From NCBI GenBank assembly GCA_029339195.1, contig JAPTJF010000175.1, positions 1 to 64,000 of the forward strand: a stretch of DNA of 64,000 nucleotides, in the 5' to 3' direction. This document shows, piece after piece, positions 55,723 to 64,000 of the stretch. The DNA is from Micractinium sp. NFX-FRZ. Lineage: Eukaryota > Chlorophyta > Trebouxiophyceae > Chlorellales > Chlorellaceae. Positions within the stretch are counted from its first letter, which is position 1; each line of letters begins with the position of its first letter. Position numbers and translations under genes: made by a program. A model generated the notes under the pieces. That model worked only from the letters and a program-made list of their open reading frames with translations, had not been told where the DNA came from and made no database searches.

Positions 55723-56913
55723 GGCCCGGTGGCGAAGGGGAAGCGTTGCGGAGGGGTGCTGCTCGGGCGGAGAGTGAGACGCCGGAGGCAAGGGTGGCGT
55801 GTTCCGGAAGGCGTATGCAGAGGTCTGGTGGGAATATGTTAGACGTGAATTGGCGTCGATTGCGCAGCAGCGCCTTTTGAGGGCGCTGCCGCGTTGCACG
55901 CCCAATTGCCAGCTGTCATCCGCTTCTCTTGCGAACAGCTGGCATGGCCTTCCGGCGCGGCCTGAACAAGCGCTCATGCTCTTGTGCGTACCACTGCCCC
56001 TCCCGGGGAGGGTGGGCCGCCTGCAGCGGCCACATGCCGCGGGGGACGCACTTGCCTTGAGCCAGAGAGCTGCTTCGGGCGCTCACACTGTCCCAAATTT
56101 CAACGACCACAGGCCTACCAGACATGCATTGGAGGCGCCTTGGTAAAAATGTCGGGACTGGATACTGCACGCGGTGGTGCCGTCCTGTTCAGAGGAATTG
56201 CGAGAGCGGCATCAGTCCTTTCGCACTGGCCCTGACATGCAGCAGGCAGGCATCATTCATCTTCCGGGATCTTCCCAGTAGAGCCTGTGGCAGCATGCAC
56301 AGGCGGCACACTCACAGGCACCCACCTGCGACCACCCCACTGGCAGTGGGTGAACCTGCCCGCACTTCGAGAGCTCCTCGTGCAACTTGGGGGGAGCGGC
56401 GTGCCTCCTTTGGTGATCGCATCTCGGAAGGCTGCGCGGCCGTGTTTGTCGGGCCTCAAGGCGGCTTGAGGGGTGGGGAGGGTGCGAGTGATGCTAGCCG
56501 GCCACCATGCAGGGGCCACCGCTTCGTCACTGACCGGGCCCTCCTGCCTTTGCCACCTGAGGAGTTCTGGGTCAAGTTTCTTTTGCGAGATCATGCCATA
56601 TTTCCGTAGCAACAAGTTTTGTGGGTACGAAGTTTGCAATGCATCATGAAGGCCTTCCTGAGGGCGGACGCTGCTGCCGGCTGTGAACCGTGCTGCCGCC
56701 GCTGCGCCGCGGGTATGTTTGGTACCAGCGCCACAACTTCAAATTCAGGGCGCCTGCTGAGATCGGCACCTCCCTGTTACAATTATCGCTGGAGGCAGTG
56801 CCTTTAGGCTGCCGTTCCCGCGCCGCTGGTCATGGCGCGTGCCATTCCCCGGAGCTTGACCCAAGTACCTGACTCCTAGCCGACTGCACATCTCTTTCCG
56901 CGTATATAGCACC
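55723..56913. other. Divergent intergenic region, 1.2 kb
   Basis: Upstream of the protease homologue (-) and the glycosyltransferase (+). Several frames cross it but none has recognisable protein or consistent splice sites. Confidence 0.45.
56903..56908 (+). promoter_or_regulatory. TATA-like element
   Basis: TATATA 6 nt before the ATG at 56914. If it is a working TATA box, transcription would begin inside the first exon and translation at a later ATG, so it may instead lie in the 5' UTR. Confidence 0.3.
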
Positions 56914-59900
56914 ATGGGGGATTTGCCAGTGCCCAGGGCGAGGTTGCACGCCCGGCGCCCCGTCTTTTTGCTGCTCCTGCTGGCCACTCTAGCCCTCACG
57001 GTGTACCAGGTGAGCGTTGAGCATGAATAAAAGGGAGTGCGGCGGTGCCCAACTCGCCGGGAGGCCTGAGGGGTCACCCCTGCCGCCGACTTTGCGCCCC
57101 CGCCCCCGCCTGCTCGCCTGGTCTTGGCGCTTGCTGCGCCGCAGGTCGGGCCAATAGGCAGCGGCAGCGCCCCTTGGATCTCATCAGTCACGCCGCAGCG
57201 GCCTCAACAGCAGCCTGGGCGCAGGCATCCGCAAGCGCACAGCCTGCCGGTGCCTGCTGTGCTACAGCCCTTGGCGCCTGAGCCAGCGGCGGCAGCGGAG
57301 GTGGCGGCGCCGCGGCACCCCGACACGTCAGCGCTGCCAGCTGAGGAGGCTGCTCAAGTTTTGCCCAGTGGTTCCAACGGCAGCTACGTGTCGCTCTGCA
57401 TCATCGTCAGAGGTGAGTAAGAGGTGGGGGCAGGAGACAGAGGCGCACATGTGCCAGCTGGCGGGTGGACGGGAGGAGAGCGTGGCATGATGCAGCTTTT
57501 GATGCCCTGCATGTGTGGTGGCTGTGCTGCGGGTCAAAGGGTGTGCATGCACAGAACCCCATAACATTGGACAGCTTCATGCGCAGAACCCCATAAAATT
57601 CGACAGCGCCAACAGGTCGCCAGGCAGCCCAACGGTGGCTGACCCGCTCCTGCTGCTGCTGCGCTCCTGCTGCTGCTGTGCTCCTGCTGTGCTGTGCTGC
57701 AGATGAGCACTGCGACATCCGCGAGTGGGCGCTGCACCACGCGTCCCTGGGGGTGGGCAAGATCTATCTGTTTGACACGCAGGTGGGGCTGCAATGAGGA
57801 AGAAAGTTCTCTTCCCCGGCTGGAGTGAGAAGGAAAGCTCTGTTTCTAGACAGGGTGCGCTGTCCTGGCACCAGCAGGCAGGCAGGGCAGCACGGGTGGG
57901 CTCTCCGGGCAGGCAGGCCGGGCAGTGCGTTGCCGTCCGGCTAACAGGTGTCATGTCAGACCACTATGTGTGCCTCCTCCCCTGCAGTCCGACCCGCCCA
58001 TGCGCCCAGTGCTGGACGACCTGATTGCCTCGGGACTGGTGGAGTACCACTACCTCACAAACGAAACCACAGAGGTGACTGCAGCCCTTGCCCTGAATTT
58101 GTGGGAGGCGGGGCCGGAACTAGGCTTGGCACCAGCTGAGCTGGCTGTAGATTCGCTGGGCCATGGTTGTTGGCGTGGCTGGATTGCCCGCCCACCCTAG
58201 CGGCTGTGCAGGCGGCAGCGACGATGCAGCTGGGGCGCTGCTTGTGGCAGTCTAGTGCGTGGCGATGCCGGCCAGCTGTGCCCTGCGCTGTGCTGACCGT
58301 GCTGTGCTGTGCTATGCCCCGCTGCGCTGTGTGCCCCGCAGGTGAAGCTGGAGCCGCCGCCCCCGGGGCGCTCCATCAACTGGCAGCGCCCGGTCTACGA
58401 CTTGTGCATACAGCGCTATGGCCCGCGCCACACGTGGATGGGTGAGCTGCGCATGTGTGCGGCACACGTGTTTGTGTGCAGGCGGGGAACCTGTGCAGCG
58501 GTGGCGCAGGGGATGCCGTGTCACGCATCGGCGTCCAGAGTGCTGCCTGCCACATGTCCCCTGCTTGCCCGCCTCTCCGGCCAGCCAGCAAATGCTGCAC
58601 CCTGCCACAGCCCCTGGGCACGTGTTGTTGGCTCCGACGGGCGGGGTGCTGCAGCGGACCTCCCGCCTGCTCTGTTCAAAGCGCACAAATGCTCGGGAAG
58701 TACAACGACCGGTGTATAACGACCGGTGTATAACGACCGGTGTATAACGACCAATCGCCCCCGGCTCCCCTTCTGGCAGGCTTCATCGATGCCGACGAAT
58801 TCGTGGTACTCGAGGGCGCCACCGGCGAGGCCCCCGGCTCCCTGCCGCACCTCCTCAAGCAGTACGAGCAGTACGGCGGGCTGGCGCTGCACTGGAAGTT
58901 CTTTGCCTTTGCCGGCCACGTGATGCGCCCAGCCGCCGGCGTGCTGGCGTCGTACACCGCCTGCAACCCCGGTGAGGTGCCTGCAGGCTCATGTGTCGCA
59001 ATCAAGGCATGGCTGGTTATGTTGCACTCAAGGAGTTGTTCTTAGTTGCGCTCAAGCATTTGTTTTGTGTTGCACTCGAGATGTGCTGTGCGCGTGCCTT
59101 GCTGGTCCCTGACACCTCCTGTGTGGGTGTGTGCCCCATCTTTGATCCTCCACAGGAGTGAGCACCCTGGTGAAGAGCTTTGTCCAGCCGGTGCACGTGC
59201 ACCAGCTGCAGGTGCGAGGGCGGTACCGACTGTGTGGAGGCAGCAGCAAGGCATGACAAGCGGGCGGGAGGGCAGGCAAAGCAAGGGAGGGCAGAGGTGG
59301 GCAGGCTGCAGACTGTGCGGCTGCATGGCCGGAGCAGGGAGCCCATGGGGGAGGGGCATCTCAGGCTGCCCCTGGTTGGTGCTGGTTGTTTATGCCCATC
59401 ACGAAGCCTCCTTCACGGCCACCCTATGGTCTCTGCAGACGGTGCACACCTTTACGTTCAAGAACAAGACTTTCGCGGTCAACACGGCGGGGGTGCGGGT
59501 GTGGAAGCCGTTCATACCCAGGCACAAGGTGCGCGGGCGGGCAGGGGTACGTGCTCTGAATGGCGAGGTATCACAAGGTAGGAGGGTTGGACTTGCGACC
59601 CGCGTAGGCGAGCACCGGGTGAGCAGGGCGTGAGCGGCAGGTGTGCCATCTGGGGGACAGAGCCTGCCCCTGCCCCCTCCCTCCCGCCGTGCGTGCCCTG
59701 GTCTCACCCCACACCTTGACTGCCCCCCTCCGCCACCTGCTGGATGCCGCTATCAGGTATCTGGCAAGAAGGCGCTGCTGCACCACTACATCTCACGCTC
59801 GCTGGCCGACTTTGAGGTGGGTGCTGGGCAGAGCGGGGGGGAGGGGCAGTCGCCAGCTGACAGTGAGGCATGCAGGCTGCCAGCTGGCAGTTGTGCCGTA

Positions 59901-60281
59901 CCCGCGTGAAGGGCGGCAGCAGGTCTTCTGCCGGGCCAGGAGCTATTCACTCCCATTTTGGAAGCTTCCTGAAGGCAGCCAGTGCGGCCCATGCCCTCAC
60001 CTCCTGCCCACCTTGTGTTCTTCTCCTCTAACCCTGCATGCCTCGCTGTCCTCACATTCTCATGTGTGCAGGTCAAGACGCAGCGGCGGGGCGGGGCGGG
60101 GTCTGTGAAGTCCCTGTCAGACTTCATTTTCTACCACAAGAGAGCCACTGACACGTGTAGTTCTGCGGTACCGCTGGGCCAGGCGCTGGCCGAAAAATAT
60201 GACTTGAACAGGCACGTGCCAAAGCGCTGCCTTGACACACAGCGTCGACGGCGGGGGCGGCGGCGGCATACCCAGCGCTGA
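56914..60281 (+). CDS. Glycosyltransferase family 92 (DUF23), type II membrane protein
   Basis: Ten exons, 412 residues: 56914-57009, 57145-57412, 57703-57782, 57988-58074, 58342-58441, 58780-58971, 59156-59211, 59439-59528, 59757-59816, 60072-60281. A short basic N-terminus and one hydrophobic helix (RRPVFLLLLLATLALTVY) form a signal anchor, so it sits in the Golgi or ER with the enzyme in the lumen. A Pro/Ala stem follows. The catalytic region has CIIVRDEHCDIREWALHH, KIYLFDT, the metal-binding DxD in FIDADEFVV (D214, D216), and near the end LLHHYISRSLADFEVKTQRRG, as in GT92 proteins that add galactose or related sugars to glycans. The exact donor and acceptor are not predictable. The last 15 residues are Arg-rich (QRRRRGRRRHTQR), unusual for a lumenal C-terminus. 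Confidence 0.85.
58706..58752 (+). repeat. 14-bp tandem repeat before a 3' splice site
   Basis: CGACCGGTGTATAA repeated 3.4 times, ending 27 nt before the acceptor AG of the exon at 58780 in the glycosyltransferase gene. Confidence 0.9.
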
Positions 60282-60572
60282 CAAAGGCATGCACTCGGCA
60301 GGTCGGCGCAGCTTGTTAAGTGCCTGCCTTGCCTGTGTGCATCACATGCAATCTTGCCCACCACATGCAAACACTGAAGGAGAGAATCTCGGGTTCACAG
60401 CAGCAGATGCCTGGCTGCCCACAGCTCGGACCCGAGGCTCTGTGTGCCCAGCTCAGTGGCCAGCTAGGCTGGGAACACAAGAAGGGGGGAGCTGCGTGTT
60501 ACAGCACAAGTCTTGCATGGTAACAGGGCACACGTAGGGTGGACACGTGCACGGTGCAGCCTGGTCCTGCTG
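60282..60572. other. Convergent intergenic region
   Basis: 290 bp between two stops. TTACA at 60499-60503 is the candidate poly(A) signal of the reverse-strand gene. No forward TGTAA seen. Confidence 0.5.
60499..60503 (-). terminator. Candidate poly(A) signal TGTAA (reverse strand)
   Basis: TTACA about 70 nt past the stop at 60573. Confidence 0.45.
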
Positions 60573-61422
60573 CTAGGGCTCTGCCTCTGCTGCGGCGTGC
60601 CGCCGTGCATCACATGCTGCCTGCACCGCCCAGTGTGCCAGCAGGCTTTGTGCCTGCAGGTCTGCAGCCGCCTCTGCCAGGAGCAGCTGGCGCTCTGCAT
60701 GCGAGGCGCCTGCTGCCGCTGCCAGTGCCAGCTTGGCCCGCCGCTGCTGCTCCAGGGCCGCCACTGCCGCCGCAACCTGCTCATGCACTGCTGCTGCACG
60801 GGCAGCGGGATCTGAGGGCACCCGATGCCCAAAGGTGATGGGCAGCTCCTCGGCTGTCAGCGCCTGGCTGTCCTGCAGGGTGCATGGGGGAAAGAGGAGG
60901 GCAGGAGGCGGGGGTTGCCCGTTACAGCATCCGTGGGCGGATCAGGGGGAGGGTGAAGGAAGAAGTGCAGCTCCCGTGTTCTCTGTCAGATCCGCATCCG
61001 TTGCCGTGGCCTGCCGCGTGTGCTGCACCTGCCCAGCAGCCAGTCCAAGGCCGCGCACCACCCATTCTGCCCACAGTCTCACCGGCAGCGCCGCGGGCCC
61101 TAGCAGCACACGCTCCGCCGCAGCTGTTGCTGCTGCCTGCACCAGCAGCCCAGCCGAGTCGATCAGCTGCTGCACACGGCGCGCCTCCAGCTCAGCACTG
61201 TCCAGCTCAGCATCTGTGGTGGCGAGTGCCTGCGACTGCGCCAGGGGTCGGGCCAGCTGCTGTGGCTCAGCGGCAGCCGCCGGAGCGACCAGTTGCTGCC
61301 TCAGGGGCGGAGCTGTCGGCGCTGCCGCTGCTCCAGCATGTTCACGAGCCGTTAGGTTGCCAGGCTGGCTGGTTGGCTTGGGAGGGAGCTGTGGCCGTGC
61401 TGGCCTCACAGGCTTCGGTAGG

Positions 61423-61454
<32 letters not shown>

Positions 61455-62337
61455 GTGGGTGCTGCCTGTGCGAGCGTCGCTGCGGCCGCCTGCCTGCTGT
61501 GAGCGAGGCACCTTGCGGGGCGACCAGCCAGCGCCAGCGCGGCTGCCTGCCATGGCAGCAGCAACTGCGCCAGTGAAGCCGCCACCATCAGCCGCTGCTC
61601 CCTGTCCTCGTGGCGTGCACGGAGCCTGCTGCATCGCTCCTGCTGCTGCTGCTGGGGCTGCTGCTGGTGGCGGCGCTGCTGCTGCTCCTGCTGCTGCTAG
61701 GCGGGCTGCAGGTGCAGCCTGCAGTGGCGCATCCAAGGATGCATCAGCAATGCCTACTTGCAGCGACACCACGGCGCTGCTGATGCTCTGCCGCTCAACG
61801 CCCCCGGGCGCCCACCCGTTGCTGCTGCCGCTGCTGCAGGCGCTGCTGCCGGGCCGGCTTCCCTGGCTGCCTGCACCCGCCCCAGGTGCCGGCGCGCCGT
61901 GGGCTGAAGCCGAGGGCCGCCCCGGGCGGGAGGGGCGAGCAGCGGCGGCTGCATTGGCCGGGTTCCTTGCGGGGCCGCTGGCCTGTGCACCTGACCTGCG
62001 CACAGATTGGTAGGCCGGTGCGTTGGGTGAGACTCCCGGTAGCACGCCGAGTCATGAGCGCAGGCAGCAGCTGGCCGGCTGCCACCCCTCCCCCCCAGCC
62101 AGCTCACTTTTGGGCTGCCGCCCCCAGTTTTGAAGCACGCAGCCGAGCTGCCTCCTCTTCCTTCTTGCGGTCCCGCTCCAGCTTCTTCTGCCGTGCATAC
62201 TCAAGCAGGCTGGCCTGTGTCAGTGCTTTGTCGTGCAGCGCATTGCCGCTGCGCTGCTCCTGGGCCGCCGCCGCTGCCGCCGCCCCAGGGCGCGCTGTGT
62301 CCACCGCAGCCGCGCGGCGCCGCTGCGGCGGGTCCAT
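60573..62337 (-). CDS. Ala-rich coiled-coil protein of unknown function
   Basis: Three exons, 480 residues: 62108-62337, 61083-61995, 60573-60872, phases 2 and 0. I do not recognise it. The first exon has a charged helix (ARQKKLERDRKKEEEAARLR) likely to form a coiled coil. The long second exon is Ala/Pro/Gly/Ser-rich, with Ala and Gln runs from CTG/GCT repeats, then a helical stretch (ELEARRVQQLIDSAGLLVQ). The last exon opens with DSQALTAEELPITFGHRVPS and continues as an Ala/Gln/Arg helix to the stop. The conserved-looking parts are the first exon and the join of exons 2 and 3. Its start lies 336 bp from the + strand gene on the right, so the two may share a promoter. Confidence 0.65.
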
Positions 62338-62672
62338 CGCGATGCGGGAGGCAGGCAGAGCGGACGAGAGGCGGACGAGAGGCGAGAGCAAAGAGCTTTT
62401 TTGTTGTTTTTGGAGCGGCCTGGCGGCAGCTGTGTCGGAACTTTCAAGCGCGGCGAGAGCGCAAGCGGCCGGACACTGTGAGAATTGCCTGAGCTACCGT
62501 GCCGCTGGATGGGAGGCGCTAGAACGCGGCTGGAAAGCGGGGAACTGAGATGTCCAAGCCGCGGCAAACTTTTGACTATAGCTTTTAGCACCCACAGACC
62601 CGGCTGAGGCCCGCAGAGCTCCCGAGCACCCAGTATGGACCGCCCAAGGCTCCCCACGCCGCGGCGCCCGTG
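62338..62672. promoter_or_regulatory. Shared divergent promoter region
   Basis: 335 bp between two divergent start codons, both genes encoding coiled-coil proteins. GACTATAGCTTTT near 62575 is AT-rich relative to the surroundings. No defined element identified. Confidence 0.45.
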
Positions 62673-62673
62673 A
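62635..62673 (+). CDS. Upstream ORF overlapping the main start by one base
   Basis: ATG at 62635 opens a 12-codon frame (MDRPRLPTPRRP) whose TGA (62671-62673) shares its A with the main ATG (TGATG). If transcribed, ribosomes ending here could restart at the next ATG. It is real only if the mRNA begins upstream of 62635. Confidence 0.3.
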   Translation: MDRPRLPTPRRP

Positions 62674-64000
62674 TGGCTTCGCTCAGGCACCCCACTCACA
62701 AGGGGACCGTGTTCCGCGACCCGGAGCTGGGGTTTGTAGGTGTAGGAGCAGCTCCAAGGTGAGGAGTGCGAGCCGCTGGGGCGCCGAAGGCGCCGCAAGC
62801 CTGGCCGAGGCGCCGCCGCCAGCGGTAACAACGCCGCGCCGGCATCACGCTCCTGCCCATTCCTGTCGCAGGGCCGCCGACATGTGGCAGCACCATCAGC
62901 AAGGAGGCTACGTGTCTTACGGTCTCGACGAGGATGGCGGCTTGTCGAATTCGATGCCTCGGCCAGGCGAGTCGGCGGCCCTCGGGATTCGCCAGCAGCC
63001 CCCTGCCTTGTGGCGGTGGCTGCCTGCCTCCCTCAGCCCTCGCAGCTCAGTTCCCCTCAGTCGCCCTCCTACGAAATGCACGCACCCTCATCTCCGCCAC
63101 CTGTGTACAGGTGCCAAGACGAGCGTGGCAGCACACCTTCAGCGGCATCAGCAGCAGCCGGTGGCGCTGGGGCCTGCTTATGGCGAGGCGCCGGCGGTGC
63201 CGCCTGGCACACGTGCTGACATCTTGCGTGATGTTGATGGCTTTGTCATGTCACTGCCGCTGGGTACCACGCCAGGTAGGCAAGGAGCACGGTGTGGGTG
63301 TGCATGTGGAGGGGCCGCTGTATACCACCGCTTTCCGTGCTGTCCACTGCTCTGCTACCGCTTGCTGGCGACGCTGTGCTTCTCTTCAACCCCAGCACAG
63401 CACCCAGCAGATCAATTTGCTGTCATTGTCCTCCGTGTTGGTGCAGGTGACGCAGAGATAGAGGAGGCAGTGGCGTCCCGCCTGTACCGCGCCGAGCTGG
63501 GTGCTGCCGAGGCGCGCTCCAAGCTGGGGGAGTGGTGAGCGGGCGGCCAGGGTGGCAGCTGGCTGGATGACCAGCAGGAATGGGGTGGCGGGCATGGCAA
63601 GTGTGCTGTGTGGAGCCGGGGCAATGCAGCCTGCCGTCTTGCCTGCAGCCTGCGTGCCTGCTTGCCAGTGCTCGCCATGCGTGCCGCCTCAGTCTCACCT
63701 CTCCTCCTTGGCGCACCCACTGCCTTGCCGCCGCCTCATGCTTTCAGGTCCAAGGTTGCCCTGGAACTGAAAGAGGTGGTGGAGCAGCAGCAGGCGCACA
63801 TGGAGCGCCAGGCCAGGGGCAGTGCAACCCAGTGGAGCGGCGCGGCATCGCCAGGCGCCCATGCACCCACGTCATCTCAGCACCCCGGCCGCAGCTCCTC
63901 AGCCAAGCCGCACCTCACGCAGCTGCAGCGACTGGTGCAAGACATGCGGTCTGAGCTGCGCCAGCCACCTGCCGGGGCGGCGCGTGGCGGGCTGCTGGAT
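62673..64000 (+). CDS. 5' part of a coiled-coil protein gene (partial)
   Basis: Five exons before the window ends: 62673-62758, 62872-62966, 63111-63275, 63447-63534, 63748 onward (229 codons so far). No family recognised. Visible: WQHHQQGGYVSYGLDEDGG, then AAHLQRHQQQPVALGPAYGE, DILRDVDGFVMSLPLG, then a charged helix (DAEIEEAVASRLYRAELGAA) continuing as LELKEVVEQQQAHMERQA and LTQLQRLVQDMRSELRQ, a likely coiled coil. The intron after 62966 has a GC donor (CCAG before gcgagt). The start could instead be the ATG at 62883 in the second exon. Confidence 0.6.

Noticed and set aside
60733..62013. 426-codon + strand frame opposite the coiled-coil gene
   Set aside because: Ala/Cys/Ser-rich antisense reading of the reverse-strand exon 61083-61995, which has matching splice phases and a start and stop.
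1..64000. Defence systems, CRISPR arrays, integrated viral genomes or intact transposons
   Set aside because: No direct-repeat/spacer arrays, capsid, polymerase, integrase or transposase motifs were found on either strand.

Overview
The window looks like nuclear DNA of a green alga, most likely a trebouxiophyte of the Chlorella lineage. It is very GC-rich. Every gene is split by many short GT-AG introns. Coding regions are rich in CAG/GCN runs (poly-Gln, poly-Ala). TGTAA, the usual green-algal poly(A) signal, follows several stop codons. Two short interstitial arrays of the plant/Chlorella telomere unit TTTAGGG are present. The content fits a plastid-bearing eukaryote: a thylakoid state-transition-type kinase, an mTERF protein, a plant-type LRR receptor kinase and CDC6. 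I saw no prokaryotic gene, CRISPR array, rRNA, convincing tRNA or intact transposon.

Layout: 3' end of an unidentified + strand gene (to 1893); a transmembrane LRR receptor-like kinase (+, 2663-11860); a secreted glycerophosphodiester phosphodiesterase (-, 13870-19023); CDC6 (-, 20363-27693); an RmlD-type NAD(P)-dependent reductase (-, 28505-31181); a protein with an AP2-like N-terminus and an Ala-rich helical C-terminus (+, 32885-35214); a secreted Cys-rich protein (+, 35621-39017); a small plastid-type membrane protein (+, 39788-40709); an STN8/STN7-class kinase (-, 41560-46918); an mTERF protein (+, 48230-50521); a serine-protease homologue with six tandem Cys modules (-, 51437-55722); a family-92 glycosyltransferase (+, 56914-60281); a coiled-coil protein (-, 60573-62337); and the 5' part of another coiled-coil gene (+, 62673 to the edge). 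The genes do not form one pathway. Several are divergent (31 kb, 47 kb, 56 kb, 62.5 kb) or convergent (13 kb, 41 kb, 51 kb, 60.4 kb) pairs.

Exon models were assembled by eye from splice sites, codon phase and protein motifs. Within each complete model the intron phases are consistent and the total length is a multiple of three. First exons without a recognised domain are the least certain.

Two themes stand out. First, the protease homologue carries six copies of an unrecognised Cys-rich module (C-x10/12-CC-x12/13-C), one per exon. Its trypsin-like domain lacks the catalytic His (Gln) and Ser (Lys). Second, at least five places in three genes show tandem duplications of roughly 90-155 bp that copy an exon edge with its splice site into the neighbouring intron, leaving decoy or decayed exon ends. 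Other points are telomere repeats placed at splice sites, two GC-AG introns with the same donor, a near-perfect 33-bp-arm hairpin at the left edge, and an LRR receptor kinase in a lineage where such proteins are thought to be rare.
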